Source of the DNA: Dicyema japonicum
Lineage: Eukaryota > Dicyemida > Rhombozoa > Dicyemidae
Assembly (NCBI GenBank): GCA_011109175.1
Contig: RDEW01000035.1
Location: 124,001-188,000 of the forward strand
Direction of reading: 5' to 3'
DNA: 64,000 nucleotides
Each line of letters starts with the position of its first letter. The first letter of the stretch is position 1. The position numbers were made by a program, and so were the translations under genes. Below, in pieces: positions 20,404-30,369 of the stretch. Below the pieces are notes generated by a model that saw only the letters and a program-made list of their open reading frames with translations, was not told the origin of the DNA and did not search any database.

Positions 20404-21665
20404 AGGAAAATATTTGCTTGTTTTCTTCTGGAAATTTGTTCAGTGACTCCCGAGAATATACCTTCAAGCCCTCAAACCACGAGAACCATGCCTCAGAAAC
20501 ACAAAGATTGAGAAGAGCGATACATCGCAAACTATCTGAAGGTGGAGTCCGGGCCGCCGTGAGGACTCTAGAAGAGCATAACCGTCTAATTGAGCCAACT
20601 GAACACTCCTACGATGCACTGGTTGAACGACATCCTGGTCCGCCAGTGGACGAGCAGATCCCTACTTGCTCTGGAGAATTACCTAGTCTGATTATTTCTG
20701 AGGGGGACGTGAAAGATGCGATCCTCTCATTCGCCCCGAGCAGCAGTGGCGGACTCGACGGACTCCGTCCAGGACACCTAAAAGACTTAATTGATCAGAA
20801 TACGGGGAACTCTGGTGTTCGGCTATTATCGGCTATAACGAGGTTAATCAACAGAATGCTTTCCGGAAGATTACCAGAAGCAATCCGTCATATTATGTTT
20901 TCCGCCAAGTTAATTGCCTTTGATAAATGTGGAGGAGGAATTCGTCCTATTGCTGTTGGGTTTGTTTTTCGTCGACTGGCTTCTAAACTTGCTAGCAGAG
21001 CAATCCTTCCGATGCTTGTCAAACAACTGCGACCAACCCAAGTAGGGGTCGGTACTCCTGGTGGATGTGAGGCGGCGGTTCATGCCGTTCGGATGTTTAC
21101 TGGAAACAGAACGAACATGCCTTGTGTGGTCCTCAAGATTGACATAAAAAACGCCTTTAATACCATACGGCGCGATGTAATTTTGGAAGATTGTCTTACC
21201 CATTACCCGTCTATATATAATTATGTTCATTGTTCGTATGGAAAACCGTCCAGTCTTGTACATGGGAAATACTTCATTCCCTCGTCATGTGGGGTTCAAC
21301 AAGGAGACCCACTAGGACCGGCATTGTTCTGCCTCGGTGTCGACCGTGTCATGAGATGCCTTACTACTCCGCTGAACGTGTGGTATTTGGATGATTGCAC
21401 CCTGGGAGGTCATCCTAACAATGTATATGACTGTCTACAGAGATTACAAACACAATTGGATACGCTTGGTTTAAAGCTAAACGCAGCCAAATGCGAAATT
21501 GTTAATTATGGATTCTCCCGATATGAATGGAATCGGATCCTATTAATGTTTCGGGGGATTATTCCTAAAATATCGGAAATCAGCCGGATCATTTGGAAAT
21601 ACTTGGATGCCCTCTGGCTGAAACTGGAATTAACGACACTCTGTTGGCTAAAGAACAGCAACTAA
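20355..21665 (+). CDS. LINE-R R-d reverse transcriptase, fingers and palm
   Basis: Blocks in order: DVKDAILSFAPSSSGGLDGLRPGHL, GGIRPIAVGFVFRRLASK, QVGVGTPGGCEAAVHA, the first catalytic Asp in VVLKIDIKNAFNTIRRD, CGVQQGDPLGPALF, and the active site WYLDDCTLGG (YLDD rather than YADD). It ends with LKLNAAKCEIV. The last 25 residues (after GIIPKI) are out of frame, and the true continuation lies in the next frame. It copies element RNA into the nicked target. Confidence 0.85.
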   Translation: MPCQKRKDQESLTSIVKENICLFSSGNLFSDSREYTFKPSNHENHASETQRLRRAIHRKLSEGGVRAAVRTLEEHNRLIEPTEHSYDALVERHPGPPVDEQIPTCSGELPSLIISEGDVKDAILSFAPSSSGGLDGLRPGHLKDLIDQNTGNSGVRLLSAITRLINRMLSGRLPEAIRHIMFSAKLIAFDKCGGGIRPIAVGFVFRRLASKLASRAILPMLVKQLRPTQVGVGTPGGCEAAVHAVRMFTGNRTNMPCVVLKIDIKNAFNTIRRDVILEDCLTHYPSIYNYVHCSYGKPSSLVHGKYFIPSSCGVQQGDPLGPALFCLGVDRVMRCLTTPLNVWYLDDCTLGGHPNNVYDCLQRLQTQLDTLGLKLNAAKCEIVNYGFSRYEWNRILLMFRGIIPKISEISRIIWKYLDALWLKLELTTLCWLKNSN

Positions 21666-22837
21666 GAAAAACTTTTTTACGCCTTGGGATGCTGGATGCA
21701 CATACCTCTCTTTTTCTCATGAAAAACGCTTTATCCACGCAGAAATTAAATTACGTCCTTCGAGGGGCTCCATGTTACCTGAAAATGCAACAACTCGGGG
21801 CGATTGACTCCCTATTCCGGTCTACGACCGAACGTATTACTAATGTCGAATTCGACGAACAAGGATGGGAACAAGCAACCTTGCCCGTTCGCTTTGGTGG
21901 ACTCGGAATTCTCTCACCATCTGATTTGGCACACCCGGCATATCAATCCTCATTGGACTCCAATCAGAATTTGATCATGATGATTCTCCAGCTCCCATCA
22001 GAGTCGTCAAAGATCGAAGATTTGGTACACCCTAAAGTCAAACAACTCGGGCAGAGAGACCTTTATGAGTCTGTTTGCGAGGATAAATACGAGAGGCTTT
22101 TGAAAATATCTAACCAACACCGACGAGCCTGTCTTTTAACTGCAAGATGCGAGTGGAGCGGGGCTTGGATCAATGCCCTACCCATTGGAAACGTGGGAAC
22201 TCACCTAGACGATGAAACGGTCCGCACCGGAGTCTCCATCAGACTTGGATTGAAAGTTTGTCAACCCCATGAGTGCCGATGCGGCCGGAAGGTCGACTGC
22301 TATGGACATCATGCCCTTTCTTGTCGAAAAAGCGCAGGTCGATTCGCTAGACACAAGGCTATAAATGAAGTGGTGAAGCGCGCCCTCGAGTTGGCGGGAT
22401 ACCCATCCATTCTAGAGCCAACGGGCTTGAGTAGGGATGATGGGAAGCGACCCGATGGAATTACTGTCTTCCCCTTCTCTCGGGGCAAATGCTTAATTTG
22501 GGATGCTGCCTGTACTGACAGCTTTTCCCAGTCGAAACTTTTGAGGTCGGCAATGAAAGCGGGAGAGGCCGCCCGTTTATATGAAAACTCAAATAAAGAA
22601 ATACAGCAGCCTCATAAACCGTTTCATATACAGCCAGTGGTCGTCGAGACGAGCGGAGTCTTTGGCCCCAAGACGGTCTCTTTCCTTAGAGCACTTGGGT
22701 GTCTATTGACCAAAGCCTCGAGGGAGCGTCGGGAAACCGAGTGGCTTTTCCAAAGGATATCCCTGGCAGTAGTCAGAGGTAACAGCCACTCGATCATATC
22801 CGCTGGACCCAATAACTATTATAAAATTATTAATTAA
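21593..22837 (+). CDS. LINE-R R-d RT thumb, zinc knuckle and restriction-like endonuclease
   Basis: Starts at the EILGCPLAETGIND block. The thumb has MLDAHTSLFLMKNAL and VRFGGLGILSPSDL. A Cys/His cluster (CQPHECRCG ... GHHALSC, about 22259-22325) precedes the endonuclease, whose core KRPDGITVFP...CLIWDAACTDS (about 22447-22520) holds the PD and D residues of the RLE fold. It ends RISLAVVRGNSHSIIS. The last eight codons and stop lie in the duplicated target sequence, not in the element. Confidence 0.85.
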   Translation: MEILGCPLAETGINDTLLAKEQQLRKTFLRLGMLDAHTSLFLMKNALSTQKLNYVLRGAPCYLKMQQLGAIDSLFRSTTERITNVEFDEQGWEQATLPVRFGGLGILSPSDLAHPAYQSSLDSNQNLIMMILQLPSESSKIEDLVHPKVKQLGQRDLYESVCEDKYERLLKISNQHRRACLLTARCEWSGAWINALPIGNVGTHLDDETVRTGVSIRLGLKVCQPHECRCGRKVDCYGHHALSCRKSAGRFARHKAINEVVKRALELAGYPSILEPTGLSRDDGKRPDGITVFPFSRGKCLIWDAACTDSFSQSKLLRSAMKAGEAARLYENSNKEIQQPHKPFHIQPVVVETSGVFGPKTVSFLRALGCLLTKASRERRETEWLFQRISLAVVRGNSHSIISAGPNNYYKIIN

Positions 22838-22914
22838 ATTCTGAAATTTGCCAATTCCCGAATTTGCCGCAAAAAATGCTGGAACCAAAAATGGCAAATT
22901 TGGAGAGTTTACTG

Positions 22915-24050
22915 TATCTTCAACCTATCCATCAACAGGAATAAAATCCATGTAATATGGAAGAAGTCTCTAATCAAACCTATTAGAAAACCTAACAAGC
23001 CAATAAATGAACCATCTTCCTATCGAAAACCTAACAAACCGATAAATGAATCATCAATATCTCTATTTTGAGTCCGGTCTCAATAATCTTTGAAAGACTT
23101 GTTCTAGAAAAAGTACAGGATTCAATCTCAATTCTTTCGACCCTGCACGGATTCCGAGGGTAACCATTCGACCACAACACATCTCACAACTCTCACACAA
23201 TTCATTGTGGAAGGATTTTACTCCTCCAAACTTCAAAGAACAGTACTTATATCCCTGGACATCACAAAGTATTCGACTCAGTCGCCAAGAAACCTATTAC
23301 AAAAAAGATATTTGAAACGAACATCAACCCGAAGTTGAATCTTTGACTTACCATTGTAAGCCCATCAAAAACAGTCATAACTAACTAATCAAAGGAAGGA
23401 ACCAAAAGGAGAACATCTGCTTGTGCCGACCAAATCCATCTTCCAATACTTCATTACATGTTTCCGCTTCCGAAAAGAGGTGGAGAAGTAGGTTCGCCTC
23501 TTCCATTTTTTGTGATACCTTCCAAATGGAGTCCTTCAAGACTCCCCACTGTCATCCCAACTCTTCAACCTCTACATAAACAACATGTCACAAACCTTTA
23601 ATGAGAACTGTCTAATCCTCTCCTACATCAACGATATCATCCTTGCTTCCAAGGACAGAAGCATTCAATCAGCGACTCTGTCCGCTCAAAAATGTTTGAT
23701 AAGCTGGAACTATGGCTTTCGAAACGGAGGGTCGACATATTAGCAACAATGTCCTCAGTTACGCTATTTACCACTTACAAAAGAGAGCTCAGTGTCGAAA
23801 CGAAAAATCCTTATAAAGAACGAGGCTATTCCTATTAACAAAACACCGAAGATTCTAGGAGTCACCTATGATCAGGAAGTCTCTTTTATCCGACACGTTG
23901 AGAACAAAGTGTTCTCTGAAGAAAATGAGAATTTTAAAAGTGTTCTTGAAAACATACTGGGAGTCTTGCCACACTTTATGAACAATTTATACGACCCACG
24001 ATGACGTATGCAAGTCCATTGTTTGCGATTCAGATTTCACGCTTTTAAAT
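22915..24050 (+). mobile_element. LINE-A copy A6, right part
   Basis: Resumes with TATCTTCAACCTATCC exactly where the left part stopped. A 50-base block with AAACC-AACAA-CC-ATAAATGAA is tandemly duplicated around 22985-23055. RT blocks are readable through many shifts (THLTTLTQFIVEGF, KTPKILGVTYDQEVSFIRHVENK at 23830-23910). An S2-like SINE interrupts it at about 23350-23515. It ends without a 3' UTR near 24050. Confidence 0.75.
23350..23515 (-). mobile_element. SINE S2-like insertion in LINE-A A6
   Basis: In A2 the bases TTTGGCTT and CGCTATTTCC are 60 bases apart. Here about 170 unrelated bases stand in that place. On the minus strand ATCACAAAAAATGGAAGAGGCGAAC and the CTACTTCTCCACCTCTTTTC block resemble the 3' body of the S2 copies at 6230-6290 and 51780-51830. 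The ends are not sharp. Confidence 0.45.
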
Positions 24051-24278
24051 TTTGGGAATGAAGAGTAGGTAGAAAGTCAAGACTCACGAACGAGGTGAAT
24101 CAGCTCGGCGTGTTTTGGTTTAATTCCATTAATGTTGAGTTTTTTTTTTGGTTGAGGTGGTGACGTCCCTCTATAGCACATATGTCTATCTCACGTCTAA
24201 TATCTAACTGCCCTTTTTCTGTGGGTACCCTGAATGTAAGAGGAGTCAATCCAACATACAAGAAGCTTCAGCTGTCAC

Positions 24279-24920
24279 GTGATTTGGATCACTATAAGGT
24301 ATCAGTATGCTGCCTACAGTCAATTAATTAATAAGAAAAAGAGTGCAAGCCCCATAATAATCAATGACATTCTTGGCAGAATAATTATCGATGAAAAGGA
24401 CAAAGCAGCTACTATATCTGCTTATTACTATCATATGCTCAACTGGGACAACGAAATAGGCTATAAATTTGGTGCACAAGTCAAGCATGGTTTGGACATC
24501 CCAATAAACACACAAGAAACACTGGATGCAATTAAAAAATTGAAAAATAACAGATCGGCAGGACCAGAGAATATCCCAGCCGAACTTATAAAGTATGCCC
24601 AAGTGAAGTTGGTAACAATCATTACCAATATACTCAACAAAATATTTGAAGAAAACACTACGTTAGACATTGGCAAGGGTTGGTTAATTCCACTGCAAAA
24701 ACCGGGAAAACCCAAAGGGCCCCTTTCCAACCTAAGACCAATCATCCTACTAACTACGCTACGAAAAATCTTGTCAATCATTACATTAGAAAGAATCAAA
24801 GACAAGGTGGAGTATTTTCTGTCACCAGGACAAAGTGGTTTCCGGTCAGGCAGATCCACTGCCGATGTTATTTGGACACTATGCCAAAAATATAAAAAGT
24901 GCATAGATGTCTCGGAATAG
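24279..24920 (+). pseudogene. LINE-B B2 linker and RT fingers
   Basis: Helical linker, then KKLKNNRSAGPENIPAELI, GWLIPLQKPGKPKGP and SPGQSGFRSGRSTADVIWT, the RT template-grip blocks. A shift near 24905 moves the palm to the next frame. Compared with copy B8, a short HRWS-like piece before CQKYKK is missing. Confidence 0.75.
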
Positions 24921-25450
24921 ACATGTCCAGAGCGTTTGACTCAGTTCATAGAGGCAAACTTCTTGAAGTACTCACAAGCTTCCTAACAACGGATGATGTC
25001 AAAATTATACAAAAACTACTGCAGAATACGCAACTAGCAACCAAACTCGGAAAAACTACTTCAGAATTCTTTTATACTTCACGTGGAATTCCGCAAGGAG
25101 ACTCTTTGTCACCAGTTCTATTCATAATCTACCTGGAGGCTGCACTGAGAGATTTCAGGCCTTTAATTGAGAACAACAAAATAAGCGAGTTAATATATGC
25201 AGACGATCTTGACTTTGTTTCTGAAGATGTTGAAATTCTTCATCACGTTCTCAAGAACTTACCAAGTGCCTTTTCTAAATGGTTCTTAGTTGTCAACCAA
25301 GACAAAACTGAATATACAAAACTTGTACGAGTTGTACGCATTTACGATGAATCATGGAGAAGGCATAAAAAAAGTTGGTTCACTACTTGGAGACTCAGAA
25401 GATGTTACCACAGAAAAATCCTTTCCACTGCTGCATATAAAAATTCTTAA
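24899..25450 (+). pseudogene. LINE-B B2 RT palm and thumb
   Basis: Contains GIDMSRAFDSVHRGKLLE with the first catalytic Asp, RGIPQGDSLSPVLF, and the active site IYADDLDFVSED. The catalytic residues are intact. The frame shifts after WRRHKK near 25365, where the sister copies have a KLGSLLGDSEDI block. Confidence 0.75.
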
Positions 25451-25497
25451 CTATCTGGCGTTCTAGGAAGAGCATAACTACGAATACAAAGCTAAAA

Positions 25498-25974
25498 TTG
25501 TATAAAACATTCGTGGTTCCAGTCCTGACATACAACTGTGGGACATGGGGGATTACGAAACGGGAAATGGACAATCTGGATCAATTTCATAGAAATCAAC
25601 TAAGAAACATCTTAAGAATACATTTCCCGAAAAAGATATCAAATTCAGAACTGTACAAAAGATGTGGTTTAAGGCCATTATCAGAGGAGATTCTCAAGGC
25701 TAGGTGGAGACTTTTAGGTCACATCTTACAAATGGATATGTTGACTCCACCAAACATTGCAATGGAGAACTATTTCGCACAACTGAAGGGATCATTTCGT
25801 GGCAGGCCTAGAGTGACGTTGCCTTCTGTACTAAATGATGACCTAATCCGAATAAACAAAACTCTACGAAATGGTGAAGATCTTGACTCACTACGAGCAA
25901 TGGCCCGGAACAGGGGAACATGGAAGAGGATGTGTGGGAGGATACTGGACGTGGCACAAGGGGAGCTTAATTAA
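25498..25974 (+). pseudogene. LINE-B B2 C-terminal domain
   Basis: The YKTFVVPVLTYNCGTWG block and LDQFHRNQLRNIL are followed by KARWRLLGHILQMD and RGRPRVTLPSVLNDDL, a C-terminal arrangement typical of RTE-like elements. The stop is followed within 30 bases by the element 3' end. Confidence 0.75.
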
Positions 25975-26224
25975 TCTAATTAATTTTTGATTTCCCGGGA
26001 GTGCTTTAAAAAAAATGTTGAGTTGAATGATTCTGATCCGTTTGTTGAGTTCAATATCTTCCAACGTGAAAAATATCTTTTCAGATAGAAAGATTTTTGC
26101 CCACTCGATAGTCGCCATCGAAATTTCCTTTAGGAGGTCCGATAGGGAGGGTGAGCGGTTCTTTTTATTATGCGCTGTCTAGGTATAAGCACGTACACAT
26201 TAGACCCGAACAACCACATCTGTT

Positions 26225-26530
26225 ATTATTATTGTCATAAGTCGTGACAAAGCATGTCCAAAATGGAAAATTAAATACTAGTTAGCTTCTTCCATTTTTT
26301 GGCGGCCTTGTCTGTAACCTGTCAAGGTCCATACGTCCCTGATTTCTTTAAGGTCTTCATCAAGGACGGTTGGTAGGGTTGTCCTTGTCGACCACGGAAC
26401 GTCCAGAACAAAGTAGTCATCCATAGTTACGTTCGCATGGGTCCCCTGGTCCAGCAGAAATATATGTCCAATCAGGTTACATCTTGCTTCCAGTATTTCC
26501 CTGATATTGAAAAATCAAGAGGGAGAAGTC
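26225..26530 (-). mobile_element. LINE-B copy B3, C-terminal remnant
   Basis: On the minus strand MDDYFVLDVPW then TLPTVLDEDLKEIRDVWT matches the end of the LINE-B protein. The 3' side has GACAATAATAATAACAG, a TAA-like tail. The open frame is short and interrupted. Confidence 0.6.
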
Positions 26531-26765
26531 TATTCCTTGAATTCTGTGTTTTCCAGACATAGTGTTGCAGAGACACGTAACCAAATCAACCAAAAAACGA
26601 TTAATTAATTTATTTATTTAAAATCAGATTCTACCCAATACTCAATACTAAAATTGCATATTTCTATATTTTACTTAACAAATATTTTTAAAAATTTTAA
26701 TCAATTTGTATTTCAATATTTTTTTGTGGTTATTATCTTGTTAATAATTTTAATACAACGTTAAA

Positions 26766-27253
26766 ATGAAAAAGTCACACAAAGAAAACTCTGATTATGA
26801 AGATAATTTATCATTAGAAAAAATAATAGATCTTGAAAATAAATGTCTCCAAATAAAAGAGATTACGAATAACATTAACAATCTGATTAAAAGAAATGAG
26901 GAAATGGTTAATACAATCGAGACCAATACAGAAGAATCTCATCAATTAATAAAAAGGAAGAAAAAATATTGTTAAAGTGAAAAAAATAATATTATTAACG
27001 TTTCAGGCTTCACTATTAAAAGCTTCTGGAGCAACTGTGTCTGGAGCCGTTATTGGTGCTACTTTAGGGGGACCTCTTGGTTGCTTTGTTGGACTTAAAA
27101 TGGGTTCTTTTTATCGGAACCATGTCTGGGTTTGCGATTTTTGCAACTGGTTTTATTTCTAATTATAATGTTCTAGGTTTAACAGGTGGAATCTATACAT
27201 CTAAAAAAATTCGTAAAAATATTGCAAATCAAAATTCAGATATTGATTTCTAA
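26766..27253 (+). CDS. Syntaxin-17-like SNARE with hairpin membrane anchor
   Basis: Exons 26766-26970, 27007-27149 and 27177-27253 are split by introns of 36 and 27 nt. Exon 1 encodes a short charged start and a SNARE-like coiled coil (IKEITNNINNLIKRNEEMVNTIETNTEES; its central layer is not certain). Exons 2-3 encode two Gly-rich hydrophobic segments, ATVSGAVIGATLGGPLGCFVGLK and GTMSGFAIFATGLTGG, with a short loop, then a basic tail (SKKIRKNIAN). Such a glycine-zipper hairpin is the hallmark of syntaxin-17, which acts at ER, mitochondria and autophagosomes. Two one-base problems remain: the exon 1/2 phase, and a GGG run near 27102 where one G too many breaks the second segment. The usual N-terminal Habc domain is absent or in unseen exons. 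Confidence 0.65.
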
Positions 27254-27359
27254 TTTAAAAAATGATTCATAACTATGACGATATAAAAACGTAAAAGACA
27301 AGAGCATTTCATTTGTATTTTAATCAAGCTCCAATGATTAGAGAGCATTTCCTGTAACG

Positions 27360-28012
27360 ATTTGTCTCCTTTTTTGCTATCAATGATCAGATGGTACGAA
27401 GGAAAGCGATTTAAGTACTATGATCCCCGAGGTTTTGGCGGCTACGGGGTTGAAGACGAATTGTTCCATAAGGTCGCATATTTTGTTATTTGAGTTTCGG
27501 CTGTCGTTGAGACTGAGTGAATCAGTGTGAGGTTGGATCCTAAAAGCCACCACACACAGGCAGCTTCCCATTTTTAAATGAGAAACGAATTTCAAAACGT
27601 TCTTGGTCTTCCGCGAAATCCATCTCCTGTGTGTGCGAAGTAGTTGACCATTGCGAAATTTGAGGGGACCTGGTCATTTGGACGTCTTAACTGAAAATAT
27701 CATCTGACCTCACGTCATATTTGCATTTATTATAAAGGTTTGCATCAGAGATCTTCATAGACCAGTTAATCTTGATTTTTGAGTTGAGCTCTGTGGAAGT
27801 TGTAGGTTAGTACCGGGATGACAAAAGATTTGTATTTTCTAAACCTGGTGATAAGTTCTATCCTCTTCTTGTGGCTAGGTCGCACATCAGTTGGTGTTTC
27901 TTGTGAGGTTGTTTAACTCCTCTGCAATTGAAAGTTCCCAGAGTGAATAGAGAAGTCGGTAAAGAATACGAATAAAACATAGTCAATAGAGATGTCGTCA
28001 CCACCTCAACCA
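27360..28012 (-). mobile_element. LINE-B copy B4, 5' end and endonuclease
   Basis: Minus-strand start GGTTGAGGTGGTGACGACAT matches copy B2. It is followed by a diverged TLGTFNCRGVKQPHKKHQL, the endonuclease start. About 600 bases of decayed endonuclease follow, with a late open frame (27595-27380). It is truncated before the RT. Confidence 0.6.
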
Positions 28013-28446
28013 ATTCAGCACAATACTTCTAATTAATTTCAACTTCTTAAAAATAAATTTTAAGGTGTGCTGCTGGAAATCTTTTTTACGCCAAGTGTGC
28101 CGCATGAAAAAGTCTGATAAGGCTATATTATTAGCAGCTCTATCAAGCGAGTAAATAACCATTCGTTTTATTTGATATATTATCTTAAAAATAGTAGCTT
28201 AAAATGGAATAACGACATATGAAATTCATTAGGTCTAATTTTATTTTTGTATATTAATGTAAAGAATTTTTTGTGAAATCGAATCATGTTAGGGACCAAA
28301 TGAACAAGAATCAAGTTAAAGGGAAATATCTGCCTGTGGGCCACGATAATTGATTATTTTTAGCTGCCATAATGAGAATTAATAAGTGATTATTTAAGTA
28401 AATTAAAACATTAACCCAATTTAACCGAAAGAGAATCACAATTAGC
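28013..28446. other. Intergenic, nothing recognised
   Basis: AT-rich DNA between the LINE-B 5' end and the 3' end of the receptor-like gene. No coding block or element terminus seen. Confidence 0.5.
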
Positions 28447-29513
28447 TTAACTAAAGGAATGGCTCGGTGTAGATTGATTTATTACGGAATTCATTTTGAT
28501 ATAAATATTAGCAATGACGGCAGTAAGTGTTATAAATAGTATCAATGACAACAGTAGTCCGACAACTCCACATACGATTCCAATTATTTGACGTTTCGTC
28601 AGTTTTTTTAAAAATGTGCTTTCAGACGAAATTAGTTCTTCAAAACTAATTTTGTCTAAAATTTAGTCGGTTTTATTACGATGTTTAAATATGGTTTTTT
28701 TGTCTTTGATTTCAGTCGATATTGGTTCTTCAAAGCATCCTTCATCTAAAATTCAGCCGAATTTATTTACCATCTCCAATAAATTCAAAACTCAGATCAT
28801 TGCGGAAAATTTGTAATTTAAGAGATGAAATTTCGATAGTCACATTTTTATAGTTTTGTGAGATGAATCCACATTGATAGTATCCTCCCATTTTAATTTG
28901 TTTAAATTGCTTTTCAAGTAGAACGCATTTATCTCCTTTATGCCCAACACAAACATAAAAATTATAAATAATATATTTTCCTTCATCTAGTTTATCCGCC
29001 GTAATAAATATTGTAGATTTTACAGCATTAAATATATATTTATGGTTTCTATAAACACGTGTTAACATATTATAGTTATGATCACTGAAATGTTTATCTG
29101 TTATCTAAGAATCAATGGAAACGAGTACAATTCTGTTATTGTGAATATATGATATTTTGATAATTCCACTGATTACTGCTCGGATTTTATTTTTGTAAAA
29201 TAAAAACCAAATCGGCGTATTTGGGTCATTATTTGGGTTACAGTCATTAGCTAAATAAATTTTAATAAAAACCTTTTCCAGTAAAATAATAAAAACTACC
29301 ATCACCGTGATATTGCAACTTGTTTGAATAAATTGTGATAGATAAATTATTCGAAAAACTAATATGAGTATAACCACATCGGTAGTAATCCCCATAATTA
29401 GTTTTAGGAATCGTTGTGATATTAGTATAACGCTTACCACCTTAAGTACAACAAAAAACGTACCATAAACTATTTCTGTTATTATGTCAATAGTATAAAA
29501 TTCATTGTAAATG
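28447..29513 (-). CDS. Single-pass membrane protein of unknown family, six exons, introns of 22-25 nt
   Basis: Reading the minus strand, exons 29513-29464, 29440-29273, 29250-29129, 29104-28771, 28745-28680 and 28655-28447 join in one unbroken frame once five GT...AG introns of 23, 22, 24, 25 and 24 nt are removed. The ectodomain holds two related units marked GDYYRCGYTH and GGYYQCGFIS, each followed by a strand-like I-x-I-x-S-x-KLQ block. They could be Ig-like, but the resemblance is weak. A short exon with CFEEPIST precedes a SFEELISS exon, so one membrane-proximal unit is duplicated. Then come a basic stop-transfer-like KKLTKRQ, a 25-residue hydrophobic helix (IIGIVCGVVGLLLSLILF...) and a short tail. 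The 5' end is cut by LINE-C at 29513, so the signal peptide is not seen. A cell-surface role is inference. Confidence 0.75.
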
Positions 29514-30365
29514 TGTGGAATAAGTTTAAAATTTACATTATCAAGAGAAATATACCAAAAGTGGACGTATGTAATTCACCCAAGGAGTTAAGACCAATTA
29601 CTTGTATGCCTAATCTCTATAAACTATTGACAAAGTGTGTGAACAAGAAATTATCTGAATATATTGAATCGTACGATCTCTTAAGTGATAATCAATTGGG
29701 AACTCGGAGGATGTGTCAAGGAGCCAAAGAACAAGCTTTGGTGAACCAATATTTAAATCAAAGAAATGGAAGTAACTTATGTTCTACCTGGATCGATGTT
29801 AAAAAAGCATTTGATTCCGTTGACCACGAGTTTTTGGGCGAAGTGCTCCAGAATTCTGGCCTGCCTTTCTGGATTGTGAGTTTTATCACGAAACTTGTTG
29901 GGAAATGGAAAATACGACTGAATTTGGAAGGAAAAGTGTTGGGGGAGATTAGAATAATAAGAGGAATTCTACAGGGGGACTCTCTTTCGCCACAGATCTT
30001 TGCTTTGTTAATGGACCCCCTTAGCCGAATATTGAATGGAAAATTTCCTAAAGTAACTATGGGAAGCCCGGGAAATGGAGAGCCAACATATGCCACTAAT
30101 CACCTTCTGTTTATGGACGATATAAAGTTGTTTTCTCACAAAAGTGATTCAATGGTTATGATGATGGAAGAAGTTGATTCGTTTTTTGATGCAGCCGGGT
30201 TGGAAAGGAACTTTGACAAATCTGCAACAAATGTCAAGTCCTTGTCTGGGAAAGCTCGTTTCCTTGATGGATTGGATGGATACCGATATTTGGGAGTTCT
30301 TGAAGATAAGAACAGCAATGTTCTTAAAGGAGAAATTATGAATAAAATGCAATGTTCTTATAACC
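29513..30365 (+). mobile_element. LINE-C fragment C-1: RT half of an R4/Dong-like element
   Basis: An open frame of almost 900 bases encodes the RT: KELRPITCMPNLYKLLTKCV, LSDNQLGTRRMCQGAKEQ, DVKKAFDSVDHEFL with a catalytic Asp, RGILQGDSLSPQIF, and the active site LFMDDIKLFS (MDD). It ends abruptly after LKGEIMNKM at 30355, where a SINE begins. The missing C-terminal half is found 4.4 kb away in the opposite orientation (34832-35880). The element inserted into the 5' part of the membrane protein gene. Confidence 0.8.
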
Positions 30366-30369
30366 ACAA

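Larger units (their letters stand above)
19820..22806 (+). mobile_element. LINE-R copy R-d, near-intact R2/HERO-like non-LTR retrotransposon
   Basis: Flanked by an exact 13-bp duplication, ACCCAATAACTAT, at 19807-19819 and 22807-22819. It encodes a PHD finger, an RT and a restriction-like endonuclease in what was one open frame, now with two frame changes (near 20295 and 21587). It is the best preserved of about a dozen LINE-R copies in the window. Its GC content is visibly higher than the surroundings, consistent with a recent arrival. It sits inside the 3' part of Tigger-1. Confidence 0.9.
18151..22914 (+). mobile_element. Tigger-1, pogo-type DNA transposon, itself interrupted by LINE-R
   Basis: Begins CAGTAAACTCTTTTAAATTT and ends with the inverted AAATTTGGAGAGTTTACTG. 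A TA lies on both sides (18149-18150 and 22915-22916), the target duplication of the Tc1/mariner superfamily. Inside are a CENP-B-like helix-turn-helix and a DDE transposase pseudogene, then the inserted LINE-R (19820-22806), then the right end. Both ends also contain internal TTTGCCA repeats. Confidence 0.9.
24150..26000 (+). mobile_element. LINE-B copy B2 with internal endonuclease deletion
   Basis: Starts GGTTGAGGTGGTGACG, the same start as copy B4 at 28012 (-). The first endonuclease block VGTLNVRGVNPTYKKLQLS (24213-24270) is followed after only about 60 bases by the pre-RT linker, so most of the endonuclease is deleted. RT and C-terminus follow almost intact in three frames. The 3' end reads GCACAAGGGGAGCTTAATTAA then GGAGTGCTTTAAAAAAAA. 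Confidence 0.8.

Noticed and set aside
20910-21263. 117-codon minus-strand frame
   Set aside because: It is the antisense of the well supported LINE-R reverse transcriptase and has no features of its own.
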